Shown here piece by piece: positions 29,687 through 38,450 of a stretch of 64,000 bases of DNA. Numbering within the stretch: position 1 is the first letter of the stretch; the number at the start of each line of letters is the position of its first letter. This stretch comes from an uncultured Litoreibacter sp. (GTDB lineage Bacteria; Pseudomonadota; Alphaproteobacteria; Rhodobacterales; Rhodobacteraceae), in assembly GCA_947492995.1 (NCBI GenBank), contig CANLOU010000002.1, forward strand, positions 248,001 to 312,000, given 5' to 3'. Position numbers and translations under genes: made by a program. The notes under the pieces are model-generated. The model ran no database searches, was not told the DNA's origin, and saw only the letters and a list, made by a program, of their open reading frames with translations.

Positions 29687-30406
29687 TTACGCTGAAATGT
29701 CGTCCACCTCGCACCAAAATGTGCGGGTGATGCGCGGCTCCATGGCGATCTGGCTGATGGAGCGTTCAATATTGCGCTCCGTCGCGCCTTCACCGTGGAT
29801 ATGGGCAATGATCTCGCACGTCATGTCGTCGCCGGACACTTCCGTTTCATGCAGATACAGGTTGTTCACCGCCAGATTGCGCACCAGAAATGCGCGCATT
29901 TCCCGCTCGTCGCTGCGCGCGCAGCGCAGCCGCATCTGGAACAGGCGGTCCTTGGCCTTGGTCCTCGGTGAAAACCGGTTGAGCAAAATGACAATGGGCC
30001 GCAACGCCAAATTGATGAACACGATCAGCCCGGTCATGGCGGCGGCGTAGTGCAGGTGGCCCGCGCCTGCCATCATCCCCACCGCGGCCGAGCACCACAG
30101 CGTCGCCGCCGTGTTCAGCCCATGCACGTTGAACCCGTCGCGGAAAATGATGCCGGCCCCCAGAAAGCCGATGCCCGACACGATCTGCGCGGCCACGCGG
30201 GTGGGGTTGATGTCGTCGGGAAACAGCGCCGCAAAGGTGACAAACCCGGCCGCCCCAAGGGCGACCAGCGCGTTGGTGCGCAGCCCGGCCATGCGCTGCC
30301 GCATCTGCCGTTCGGACCCGATCAGCGCGCCCAGCATCATCGCGATGGCCATGTTGATAACGGCCTGCAGCAGCGACAGGGTTTCGACGCCGATCATGTC
30401 GGTCAT
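29687..30406 (-). CDS. MgtC/SapB family membrane protein
   Basis: A 239-residue inner-membrane protein with four or five hydrophobic helices in the first 145 residues and a soluble C-terminal domain (about 155-239). The core MMLGALIGSERQMRQRMAGLRTN (key part GALIGSERQ), VALGAAGFV, IGFLGAGIIFR and LNTAATLWCSAAVGMMAGAG (20 residues) is the standard MgtC/SapB signature. Members are linked to growth in low magnesium and to acid or host stress. No Mg-responsive leader could be made out in the 100 bases upstream. It is on the same strand as metZ and the protein at 30511-31032. Confidence 0.9.
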   Translation of the reverse strand: MTDMIGVETLSLLQAVINMAIAMMLGALIGSERQMRQRMAGLRTNALVALGAAGFVTFAALFPDDINPTRVAAQIVSGIGFLGAGIIFRDGFNVHGLNTAATLWCSAAVGMMAGAGHLHYAAAMTGLIVFINLALRPIVILLNRFSPRTKAKDRLFQMRLRCARSDEREMRAFLVRNLAVNNLYLHETEVSGDDMTCEIIAHIHGEGATERNIERSISQIAMEPRITRTFWCEVDDISA

Positions 30407-30510
30407 GGCTGAGGCTCCGAGTTGGACACCTCAATGGTTAGGCAAGGCGGGACCGCTTGCCAATTGGCCGAAAAGCCAATGAAACATGCAGGTCGGCCGC
30501 GCGGGTGGCC

Positions 30511-31032
30511 TTAGAACGGGATGACGTGGCCTGCCGCCATCAATGTGCGGAACTCGGTATAGCCGAGGATGAACTCCACGTAGTCGGGGGTGAAAATCTT
30601 GGCAAACAGGCCCGGCTGCAGGTGGATCAGGTTGTGCATGCTGGCCACCATGACGGTGACCCCCATGGTCTGCGCGCTGATCCATTCGGCGCCTTTCATC
30701 TTGAACAGCTGTTTGAAGAAAAAGCCAATCGCCAGCGCCATGCCGCCATCTGCCACCAGCGACAGCATGATGTCGGCCTCGGGGGGCGGGGTTCCCAGCA
30801 GGTGGATGCGGGCAAAGCGGCTGAAGAACACCGCCAGCAGCCCAAGCACGAACGCGCCTGCGATGCTCAGGGGGTACACGGCGTTTTCCAGCAGCCCGCC
30901 GGTCAGCTTGACGTCTTTGACGACGCGCCGCTCCGGGGCAATCAGGCCTTCGGCTGTGTGCCCCTCGCCTGCGTTGATGCGCGCCAGGCGCGCCTGAAAA
31001 TCGGGTGATGCCACGTATTCGCAGCTGCTCAT
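30511..31032 (-). CDS. Membrane protein of unknown function
   Basis: A 173-residue protein with two or three hydrophobic segments (about 55-75, 90-112 and 122-140) and a Ser/Cys N-terminus (MSSCEYVASPDFQARLARI). I do not recognise the family. The ATG chosen has an AGGAGG eight bases upstream; a GTG six bases earlier would sit too close to it. The gene is divergent from trkH, so it may share a control region of 147 bases with it. A relation to ion transport is possible only by neighbourhood. Confidence 0.65.
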   Translation of the reverse strand: MSSCEYVASPDFQARLARINAGEGHTAEGLIAPERRVVKDVKLTGGLLENAVYPLSIAGAFVLGLLAVFFSRFARIHLLGTPPPEADIMLSLVADGGMALAIGFFFKQLFKMKGAEWISAQTMGVTVMVASMHNLIHLQPGLFAKIFTPDYVEFILGYTEFRTLMAAGHVIPF

Positions 31033-31179
31033 CGTCACTGCCTCCTGAACAAGTGCGCGCAGTCTCCCGCGCTTATTTGACGAAAATTAGGCCTGAATTG
31101 GAAACAATCGCGGAAATTCAGCCGGCGCGGCAAGGCGGCGGCGTTGACAGCCGCGCCGCCACGCGCCAACCCTTGCCCC

Positions 31180-32628
31180 ATGTTTGATCTGCGCCCTGTG
31201 GGCTATGTCATCGGCCTGTTGGTGGCCTGTCTCGGCGTGTCGATGCTGGTGCCGATGGTGGTCGATATGGCCGCTGAGAACGGGCATTGGTGGGTCTTTG
31301 CGCAGGCCGGCATCATCACGACAATCACCGGGGCGCTGCTGGCGCTGGCGACGTCCAACGGGATGGGGCAGGGGCTGTCGATCCAGCAGACGTTTTTGCT
31401 GACCACGGGGGTCTGGCTGACGCTGCCCATTTTCGGGGCGATCCCCTTCTATATCGGGGCCACGCAGTCGGGGTTCACGGATGCGTTTTTCGAGGCCATG
31501 TCCGGCCTGACCACCACCGGCTCCACAATTCTGACCGGCATCGACGCGCTGCCCGACGGGCTGAAGCTGTGGCGCGGGCTGATGCAATGGTTCGGGGGGG
31601 TCGGGATCATCGTGGTGGCCATGGTGTTTCTGCCCGAGCTGCGGGTCGGGGGGATGCAGATCTTCCGGTCCGAAGGCTTCGATACATTTGGCAAAATCCT
31701 CCCCCGCGCGGGCGAGATCGCCCGCAATATCTCGGTTATCTATCTGGGGCTGACGCTGGCCTGCGGGCTAGCGTATCTGGCGGCTGGCATGGACACGCTG
31801 GATGCGGTCACCCACGCCATGACCACGATTGCGACGGGCGGTTTCGCCAATTCCGACTTGTCTTTCGGGGCCTATCCCCCGGCGGCGGAATATGTCGGAG
31901 CCCTCTTCATGATGCTCGCCGCACTGCCCTTTGTGCGCTACGTGCAGTTGGTGGCGGGCACGGCGGTGCCGCTGTTCAGGGACACCCAGATACGCACCTT
32001 CTTTATCATCGCGGCCGTTGTGGTGTTGACGCTGGTGATATGGCAGGTCGCCACCGGCTTTCAAACCGGCGAGGTCGCCTTCCGCAAGGCCCTCTTCAAC
32101 TCGGTCTCGATCCTGACGGGCACCGGCTACGCGTCCTCCAATTACCCGCTCTGGGGGTCGTTTGCGGTAGCCATGTTCTTCCTGATGGGGCTGATCGGCG
32201 GCTGCGCGGGGTCCACATCCTGTTCCATCAAGGTGTTCCGGTTTCAGCTGCTCTTTGCCTCGATCAAGGCCCAAATTCGCCGCATCCACACGCCGCACGG
32301 CATTTTTCAGCCGCGCTATCAGGGCCGCTCGGTGCCTGACGACGTGCTGTCCTCGGTGATGACATTTTTGGTGCTGTTCATTGTGTCGCTTGGGGGCTTG
32401 TCCGTTTTGCTTGGCATGACGGGTCTTGATTTCATCACCTCCGTCTCCGGCGCGTCCGCGGCGCTTGCCAATATCGGCCCGGGCCTTGGCGACATCATCG
32501 GGCCGACGGGCAATTTCTCGACCCTCAACCCAATCGCCAAATGGCTGCTATGCGCAGGCATGCTGATCGGACGGCTAGAGCTGCTCGCCGTCTACGTGCT
32601 TTTCACCGTAAATTTCTGGAAACCATGA
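31180..32628 (+). CDS. trkH: TrkH-type potassium uptake protein
   Basis: Pore-forming subunit of a Trk potassium transporter in the inner membrane. The 482-residue protein has about ten hydrophobic helices and four pore loops with the expected glycine filter residues: MSGLTTTGSTILTG, MTTIATGGFANSD, SILTGTGYASSNY and ANIGPGLGD. TrkH needs a cytosolic TrkA-type NAD-binding partner, not seen in this window. The ATG was chosen where the protein begins MFDLRPVGYVIG; the open frame extends 12 codons upstream. The following gene starts inside the stop codon (ATGA). Confidence 0.9.
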   Translation: MFDLRPVGYVIGLLVACLGVSMLVPMVVDMAAENGHWWVFAQAGIITTITGALLALATSNGMGQGLSIQQTFLLTTGVWLTLPIFGAIPFYIGATQSGFTDAFFEAMSGLTTTGSTILTGIDALPDGLKLWRGLMQWFGGVGIIVVAMVFLPELRVGGMQIFRSEGFDTFGKILPRAGEIARNISVIYLGLTLACGLAYLAAGMDTLDAVTHAMTTIATGGFANSDLSFGAYPPAAEYVGALFMMLAALPFVRYVQLVAGTAVPLFRDTQIRTFFIIAAVVVLTLVIWQVATGFQTGEVAFRKALFNSVSILTGTGYASSNYPLWGSFAVAMFFLMGLIGGCAGSTSCSIKVFRFQLLFASIKAQIRRIHTPHGIFQPRYQGRSVPDDVLSSVMTFLVLFIVSLGGLSVLLGMTGLDFITSVSGASAALANIGPGLGDIIGPTGNFSTLNPIAKWLLCAGMLIGRLELLAVYVLFTVNFWKP

Positions 32629-32999
32629 GCGGGCCGGCGCCCTACGAGGTCGTCAAAGATTGGACCATGACCTATCCTAACCCGATCACCTGCAAGGCCG
32701 CCGAACCTCTGCAACTCACCGGGCGCACTGAAATTTGGGACGGCCATCTGTGGCTCTGGGCCATAAATGACGCGGGTCTAGAGGGCTGGGTCCCCGACGC
32801 CCTCGTCCCAACCGCTGATCGGCACCGCGAAAAGCCCTGTCAAACAATCGCGCTTTGGGATTACTCCGCTCTGGAACTAACCTGCCGGTGTGGCGACAGG
32901 CTTAGTGTATCCCAGGCAACGCATGGCTGGATGTGGTGCCTGGCCGAAGATGGTCGCCAAGGCTGGGTCCCGGACCGGCATCTTGCCCCAGCGCAATAG
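32625..32999 (+). CDS. SH3-like domain protein coupled to trkH
   Basis: A 124-residue protein with an internal repeat: WLWAINDAGLEGWVPDALVP and WCLAEDGRQGWVPDRHLAP are each the end of an SH3-like beta-barrel, so two SH3 folds seem to be present. It has no signal peptide and two or three cysteines. Its start codon overlaps the trkH stop by four bases, so it is translationally coupled and could be a cytosolic accessory of the transporter, but no such role is established. Confidence 0.65.
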   Translation: MSGPAPYEVVKDWTMTYPNPITCKAAEPLQLTGRTEIWDGHLWLWAINDAGLEGWVPDALVPTADRHREKPCQTIALWDYSALELTCRCGDRLSVSQATHGWMWCLAEDGRQGWVPDRHLAPAQ

Positions 33000-33208
33000 C
33001 GCAACATTGGTCGCGGTGCCGTTGCCAGCACCCAAGTGCTATGGCACCGCCTGCCCAACAAATGGCTCACTGGTCCGCGCAAGGCAAATCCAAGCGTCAT
33101 TGAACATGTCGCCTACGAAATGACCAAACCAGAGCGAAACACCTTGAACTGTCCCGCATGTCGAGTGTTCATCGTCCACAAAGCACGACACGACAGAAGT
33201 GATCCTCC

Positions 33209-34870
33209 ATGACCCGCACTACCGATCCCGCTGGTTCCGGCCAGCACCCTCGCGCCCGAACCCGGCCCCAATCCCGCCCGTTGGGCGCGCAACTCTCACA
33301 CATGCTCAAGGATCGCGGGGTCACCCATGTCTTCGGCATCCCCGGCGTGCATAACCAGGAAATGTATCGCGGCATCGAGGAGGCGGGCCTTACCCATGTC
33401 CTCGCCCGTCACGAACAAGGCGCGGGGTTCATGGCCGACGGATATGCGCGGGCCACCGGCAAACCGGGCGTGTGCTACGTCATCACCGGGCCGGGCCTGT
33501 GCAACATCATGACGCCGATGGGGCAGGGCTATTCGGACTCGGTCTCCATGCTGGTGCTCTCCAGCTGCTTGGATGAAACGGCGGCAAAGCAGGGCCAGCT
33601 GCACCAGATGAAAGACCAGGAAATCGCGGCGGGGACCGTGTGCGACTGGTCTCATACCGCGCAAACGGCGGAGGCCGCGTATCAATTGGTCGACCGCGCA
33701 TTAACTGAGTTTCAGACCGACAGGCCGCGCCCCAAACACATCCAAGTGCCCATAGCGCAGCTTGAAGCCAGCGCAGATCCAGCACCTGCCAAAACATCCG
33801 CAACGCCGTCACCCTTGCAGGGTGAAGCGGCAGCGTGGGGACAGCTTGCTGACCGGCTGTTCAAGGCACGCAAGCCGTTGTTCATTTTCGGCGGCGGCAT
33901 CGCCGCGTCCCAGCGCGATCAGATGCGCCCCGATCAGCGCGCCGATTGGCTGGAAGCCTTCGCCCGCACGGGCGCCGCGTCCTTCGTCACCTATGCCGGG
34001 CGGGGCGTCATCCCCGCGGATGACGCGCTGCATTTCGGGGCGTTTCTGGCGCGTCCGGAAAGCGCTGACATCATCGGGCAGGCCGATTTGGTGGTGGCGG
34101 TCGGAACCACGCTCAGCGAGGTCGATTTGTGGAGGGATCATCTGGGTCACCGTTCTGGTCTCGTCAGAATCGATATTGACGCAGAAGTCTTAAGCGACCT
34201 TCAACGCGCCGACATTTTGATCCACGCCGACGCCGCAGGCCTGATCCACGCCTTCCCCGCCAAACCGCACCAAACCGAATGGATGGCGGCCGAGGTCGCC
34301 CAGGCCAAAGCCCGCTGGCGGGCCCAAACCGACGCCGAACGGCCCGGCATCGTGCCGCTATGCGACGCGTTGAAAAGTGCGGCCCCGGCCGACACGATGT
34401 ATTATTCCGACATGACCCAATTCGCCTATGTCGCCAAGGAGGTCACCCCCATGGACCGCCCCGGCCATTGGCACCACCCTTACGGTTTCGGCACGCTGGG
34501 TTATGCGTTGCCGGCCGCCATCGGCGGGGCCATCGCACGGCCAAACCTGCCCACCATCTGCATCATTGGCGATTACGGGTTTCAATACACCATGGCCGAA
34601 CTGGCCACCGCGGTCGAGCTACAGCTCCCGCTGCCCATCATTCTGTGGGACAATGGCAAGCTGAAGGAGATCGAGGACTCTATGGTCCGCGCCCAGATCG
34701 CCCCCAACGCGGTCACCCAGCAAAACCCCAACTTCCCGAAGCTGGCCGACGCCTTCGGGGCGCATGCCGCGGCCCCGCAAACGATCGAACGTTTCAAAGA
34801 GGCGATCCAGACCGCCCTAAAGGCCGACCGCCCCACCATCATCCATACCACGCCGCAGATCACGGCATAG
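33209..34870 (+). CDS. ThDP-dependent enzyme of the acetolactate synthase/decarboxylase family
   Basis: A 553-residue thiamine-diphosphate enzyme with the three expected domains: the N-terminal Pyr domain with the catalytic Glu in HVLARHEQGAGFMADGYAR, a central domain (about 200-340), and the PP domain with the Mg/ThDP motif IGDYGFQYTMAELATAVEL (19 residues) ending WDNG. Standard acetolactate synthases have a GDGSF-type motif and a longer C-terminus, so a 2-oxoacid decarboxylase role fits better; 5-guanidino-2-oxopentanoate decarboxylase (arginine catabolism) is the closest remembered match. The first 25 residues are Arg/Pro-rich and may not be translated. No arginine genes lie nearby. Confidence 0.75.
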   Translation: MTRTTDPAGSGQHPRARTRPQSRPLGAQLSHMLKDRGVTHVFGIPGVHNQEMYRGIEEAGLTHVLARHEQGAGFMADGYARATGKPGVCYVITGPGLCNIMTPMGQGYSDSVSMLVLSSCLDETAAKQGQLHQMKDQEIAAGTVCDWSHTAQTAEAAYQLVDRALTEFQTDRPRPKHIQVPIAQLEASADPAPAKTSATPSPLQGEAAAWGQLADRLFKARKPLFIFGGGIAASQRDQMRPDQRADWLEAFARTGAASFVTYAGRGVIPADDALHFGAFLARPESADIIGQADLVVAVGTTLSEVDLWRDHLGHRSGLVRIDIDAEVLSDLQRADILIHADAAGLIHAFPAKPHQTEWMAAEVAQAKARWRAQTDAERPGIVPLCDALKSAAPADTMYYSDMTQFAYVAKEVTPMDRPGHWHHPYGFGTLGYALPAAIGGAIARPNLPTICIIGDYGFQYTMAELATAVELQLPLPIILWDNGKLKEIEDSMVRAQIAPNAVTQQNPNFPKLADAFGAHAAAPQTIERFKEAIQTALKADRPTIIHTTPQITA

Positions 34871-34938
34871 TTTGCTCAGGACGAGGCCAAAGCCTTGTAT
34901 CTGCATTGGAAGCAGTCACCGATATTCAAAGGGCGGGC

Positions 34939-35005
34939 AAGCCGCTTCGAAGCGGCTTAAAACGTCTTCAAAGACGTTTTCCAAAAGCGAATTCCAATTC
35001 GCTTT
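34939..35005. repeat. Three consecutive perfect palindromes between converging genes
   Basis: Palindrome 1: AAGCCGCTTCGAAGCGGCTT (34939-34958). Palindrome 2: arms AAAACGTCTT and AAGACGTTTT with CA between (34959-34980). Palindrome 3: arms AAAGCGAATT and AATTCGCTTT with CC between (34984-35005). They follow one another with 0 and 3 bases of spacing, and each ends in a T-run on one side and starts with an A-run on the other, so each could act as a bidirectional hairpin. They lie 68 bases after the ThDP gene and 47 before the stop of the gene at 35053-36801. Confidence 0.75.
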
Positions 35006-35052
35006 GCCGCCCCGGACCAAGGCCAGCCCCGTGGGCTGCTGCGCTGCTTGAC

Positions 35053-36801
35053 CTACCAGCAGCTCACCAACACCGTCATATCCGACGCGGCCACCAGCAG
35101 CGCTTCGGCCCCCAGCGCCGCGCCCTCGTCGGCGGCAGCCGCGCTGACGCCATTCTCGGACAGGAATCGCGCCACTTCGGCGGCCTTGGTCGCAAACATG
35201 GTGCCGTCCGGCAGGGTCCGCCCGCCGGCCTCGCCGGCCTGCAAGATCCCCGTCACCGCGCCGGACGTGTCCAGAACCGGCCCGCCAATGTCGCCATCCA
35301 GCGTGCTGACATCCAAACGCTGGATGCGGTCGTCCCCGCTCAATCCACGGATGTCCTCCAACGTGCCGTAGGTCACCGTCGGCGCGCTCAACGCGCCCTC
35401 ATAGGAATAGCCGGACACGGCAACCGGGGACCGCAGCCGGCCGGCGCTGGTGGCAAAGCGGGCGTAATTCAGCGGCACAAGGCTGTCTTTCGGGGTCAGC
35501 AGCGCCAACCCGTCGGCGCTGACGCTCAGATCGGCTTCAAACGTGTCGTCCAAGGTGATGCGCTCGCAGCTCTGCACGGCGTCGGCGACGGTCACGACGC
35601 GGCCGCGCCCGTCGACGTAGAAGCCCGACCGCGACAGCTTCGGCTTGCGCAGCTCCAGCCCCGCCAGAAGGTCCACGGACTGGCCGGCCTCGTTGCTGTC
35701 CTCCGGCTCAAGATGCCCTTCGCCGGTGACAAAGCTGTCTTGCATGATCTTGATGACCCGCTCCATGTCGGCGGCTTTTTCGGGCGGGTAGACCAGGGTG
35801 AACCCTTTGACGTAGCCGCCCGCCAGCTTGGCAAAGGTGTAGCTTTGCACGGTGTCGCTGACGCCGCGCAGGGTGAAGTCGGAGCGCCGTTTGCGGCGCT
35901 CGCCGTCCAGCGGCACAATCTCCAGCGTCTGCATGATCTCATACAGGCCCCCTAGCGTGCCGTCGTCGCCGGGCTGGCTAATCAGCAGCACCTGCACGCC
36001 GCTGCCATCCTTTTCGGTGTAGCGCACGAACGGGTAGTCGTAGCCCGCAAATTCCACCAGCCCGGAGGGCATGGTGATTTGGATACCGGCCTTCTGCTCG
36101 TCGACAACGCCAAGGCCCAAAACGGCCAGCGCGGTTTCGTAATCTTGCAGCAGCACGTCGCGCTGCTTTGTGGTCAGGATGCCGGTGACGTCAAACCCCT
36201 TGCTTTCCTGCCAGCGCCCCATGGACGCCCGGGTGCCGCGCCCGAACGCGCCGTCAATAGAGGAGGTGTAAAACCCGAACCATTTCAACGCGACCTGCAG
36301 CGCCTCGCGCTGCCCACGATCCAGAAGGCGCTCCGATGCGCGCGCCTCGCGCGGTGTCTCGTCCAATTCCACTGGTTCAGCCGGTTCGGCCTCCGCCACA
36401 GGGTCCTGAGTGGTCGACCCCTGCGCTGCTGGCTCTTGCGGCGTCGGCGCGGGTGTCTCGGGCGTCACAGACCCAATGGCGGCCCCCACGGGCCAGAACT
36501 GCTGGCGATACGTCGCCCCGTCCGAGATATAGCTGTCGCGCGGAATGATCCCGCCGCGCCGCAGCTCCAGCAGGCGGGCCCGCGCCTCGTTCGGTGTGGG
36601 GTAGGGGCCAAGCGCCAGGGCGTACCAGCCGCCCGGCAGGCGGTAGCCCACGACGTCCGAGAACGCGCCGCTATAGGACCGCGCGCGGTCCTCGGCGGTG
36701 CGCAACGCGGGGTGCGCCTCGACCTGCACCCAGGTCTGCTGCGCCCACGAGGCGACGACGGATGCGCATAGAAATACAGACGCTAAAATTGCTCGAAACA
36801 T
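35053..36801 (-). CDS. Secreted protein with SPOR, peptidoglycan-binding and inactive trypsin-like domains
   Basis: A 582-residue envelope protein. A signal peptide (MFRAILASVFLCASVVASWA) leads to a SPOR-like domain (about 25-95; WYALALGPYPTPNEARARL), a Pro/Ala/Glu linker (about 115-160), a PG_binding_1 repeat (about 165-215; LQVALKWFGFYTSSIDGAFG, given as 20 residues), an unrecognised middle region, and a trypsin-like fold from about residue 390. In that fold the usual catalytic residues are gone: the TAAHC-type region reads VVTVADAV (His to Asp) and the GDSGGP loop reads DGDIGGPVLD (Ser to Ile). It is therefore a pseudo-protease, perhaps a scaffold at the division site or cell wall. Confidence 0.8.
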   Translation of the reverse strand: MFRAILASVFLCASVVASWAQQTWVQVEAHPALRTAEDRARSYSGAFSDVVGYRLPGGWYALALGPYPTPNEARARLLELRRGGIIPRDSYISDGATYRQQFWPVGAAIGSVTPETPAPTPQEPAAQGSTTQDPVAEAEPAEPVELDETPREARASERLLDRGQREALQVALKWFGFYTSSIDGAFGRGTRASMGRWQESKGFDVTGILTTKQRDVLLQDYETALAVLGLGVVDEQKAGIQITMPSGLVEFAGYDYPFVRYTEKDGSGVQVLLISQPGDDGTLGGLYEIMQTLEIVPLDGERRKRRSDFTLRGVSDTVQSYTFAKLAGGYVKGFTLVYPPEKAADMERVIKIMQDSFVTGEGHLEPEDSNEAGQSVDLLAGLELRKPKLSRSGFYVDGRGRVVTVADAVQSCERITLDDTFEADLSVSADGLALLTPKDSLVPLNYARFATSAGRLRSPVAVSGYSYEGALSAPTVTYGTLEDIRGLSGDDRIQRLDVSTLDGDIGGPVLDTSGAVTGILQAGEAGGRTLPDGTMFATKAAEVARFLSENGVSAAAADEGAALGAEALLVAASDMTVLVSCW

Positions 36802-36980
36802 ACCCAAATCCCTGTGATCTCCGCGCGCGCAGGCAGCTGGCCGCGAATCTTGAGCGCCAAGTTAACATCTGCACGGGCAAGCGCACCCCAGAAATAGGCA
36901 GATTTTCGCACATGTTGCCGCGTTGACCGCCCCCATCCCATTGCCTATTGAAGCCCCAACGTATTGAAGGGCGACCCGTC

Positions 36981-37916
36981 ATGGCCGACACCACCACACC
37001 GACCTCTTTTCAGGAGATCATCCTGCGCTTGCAAAGCTACTGGGCGGCACAGGGCTGCGCGGTGATGCAGCCCTATGACATGGAGGTCGGCGCGGGCACG
37101 TTCCACCCCGCCACAACCCTGCGCTCGCTGGGGTCCAATGCATGGGCCGCCGCCTATGTGCAGCCGTCGCGCCGGCCCACCGACGGGCGCTATGGCGAGA
37201 ACCCGAACCGGTTGCAGCACTATTACCAATATCAGGTGCTCATCAAACCTTCGCCGCCGCAGATGCAGGACCTGTATCTGGGCTCGCTCAAGGCAATCGG
37301 CATCGATTTCACCGTGCACGACATCCGCTTTGTGGAGGACGACTGGGAGTCCCCGACGCTCGGCGCGTGGGGGCTTGGCTGGGAGGTCTGGTGCGACGGG
37401 ATGGAGGTCTCCCAATTCACGTATTTCCAGCAGGTCGGCGGCCATGACTGCAAGCCGGTCAGCGGGGAGCTGACCTATGGGTTGGAGCGCCTCGCCATGT
37501 ATATCCTCGGCGTCGATCATGTGATGGACATGCCCTATAACGATCCAACGGCGCCCATCGCGCTGACCTATGGCGACGTGTTCCGCCAGACGGAGGAGGA
37601 ATATTCCCGCTGGAATTTCGACGTGGCCGACACCGACACGCTGCTGCAGCACTTCAAGGATGCCGAAGCCGAATGCCAACGCATCCTCGCAGCACCTTAC
37701 GACGACCCCAAAACCGGCAAACGCATCGTCATGGCGCATCCCGCCTACGATCAGGCCATCAAGGCCAGCCACCTGTTCAACCTGCTCGACGCCCGCGGCG
37801 TCATCTCCGTCACCGAGCGTCAGGCCTATATCGGCCGCGTCCGCGCGCTGTCCAAGGCCTGCGCTGACGCCTTCGTGGCAAGTGAGGCGGGCGGCTTCAC
37901 GCCGGAAGCGGCATGA
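36981..37916 (+). CDS. glyQ: Glycyl-tRNA synthetase alpha subunit
   Basis: Catalytic subunit of the bacterial alpha2beta2 glycyl-tRNA synthetase (class II). The 311 residues start [15 protein letters not shown], preceded in frame by an unneeded 11-codon extension. Class II motifs are visible: [20 protein letters not shown] (20 residues), [29 protein letters not shown] and [20 protein letters not shown] (20 residues). The next gene overlaps its stop by four bases and glyS follows, so glyQ, DUF6446 and glyS form one unit. Confidence 0.98.
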   Translation: MADTTTPTSFQEIILRLQSYWAAQGCAVMQPYDMEVGAGTFHPATTLRSLGSNAWAAAYVQPSRRPTDGRYGENPNRLQHYYQYQVLIKPSPPQMQDLYLGSLKAIGIDFTVHDIRFVEDDWESPTLGAWGLGWEVWCDGMEVSQFTYFQQVGGHDCKPVSGELTYGLERLAMYILGVDHVMDMPYNDPTAPIALTYGDVFRQTEEEYSRWNFDVADTDTLLQHFKDAEAECQRILAAPYDDPKTGKRIVMAHPAYDQAIKASHLFNLLDARGVISVTERQAYIGRVRALSKACADAFVASEAGGFTPEAA

Positions 37917-38449
37917 GCGGAAAAATTGTAGGGATCGGACTTCTCATGGTCGCCATCATCACAGCCATCTCGCTTTACTACCTGCAGGTCTACCACTTCT
38001 ACGAGGAGCCCCGCACGGGGGACAAAGTGGCACTCGTCTCCGTCTCCACGGGGGCGGTCGAGGAGATCATCGCCGATGATGTGACCTCCATCGACGCAAC
38101 GTCGTCGCCGATCCGCTACCGCGCCTGCTTCACCACGCCCATGTCGCATTCCCTGCTTAGCGAAACCTACGAGATGGTGGACGGCGCGATCCCCTTGGTG
38201 GCGCCCGATTGGTTCGATTGCTTCGACGCCACAGAAATCGGCGAGGCGTTGGAGACGGGCGCTGCCCTCGCGTTTCTGGGCGAAGAAAATTATGAGTACG
38301 GCGTCGACCGTATCGTCGCCATCCACGAGGATGGGCGCGGCTTCGTGTGGCACCAGCTCAACGATTGTGGCCGCAAACGCTATGACGGCACGCCCACCGG
38401 ACCCGAATGCCCAGACCTCCCCGCGCCAAGCGCGCAAGAAAGCAACTGA
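37913..38449 (+). CDS. DUF6446-like membrane-anchored protein between glyQ and glyS
   Basis: A 178-residue protein with an N-terminal anchor helix (about 5-26) and a soluble remainder with four cysteines (RACF, FDCF, NDCGR, PECPD). Position and N-terminus [15 protein letters not shown] match what I recall of DUF6446 in Rhodobacterales, where it sits between the two glycyl-tRNA synthetase genes; that name is not verified. Translation is coupled to glyQ by a four-base overlap, and glyS starts 1 base after its stop. Function unknown. Confidence 0.75.
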   Translation: MSGKIVGIGLLMVAIITAISLYYLQVYHFYEEPRTGDKVALVSVSTGAVEEIIADDVTSIDATSSPIRYRACFTTPMSHSLLSETYEMVDGAIPLVAPDWFDCFDATEIGEALETGAALAFLGEENYEYGVDRIVAIHEDGRGFVWHQLNDCGRKRYDGTPTGPECPDLPAPSAQESN

Positions 38450-38450
38450 T

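Noticed and set aside
34279-35955. A 558-codon open frame spanning the ThDP enzyme and the pseudo-protease
   Set aside because: It crosses a gene end, the palindrome cluster and another gene, and the translation is Arg/Pro/Gly-rich without domains.
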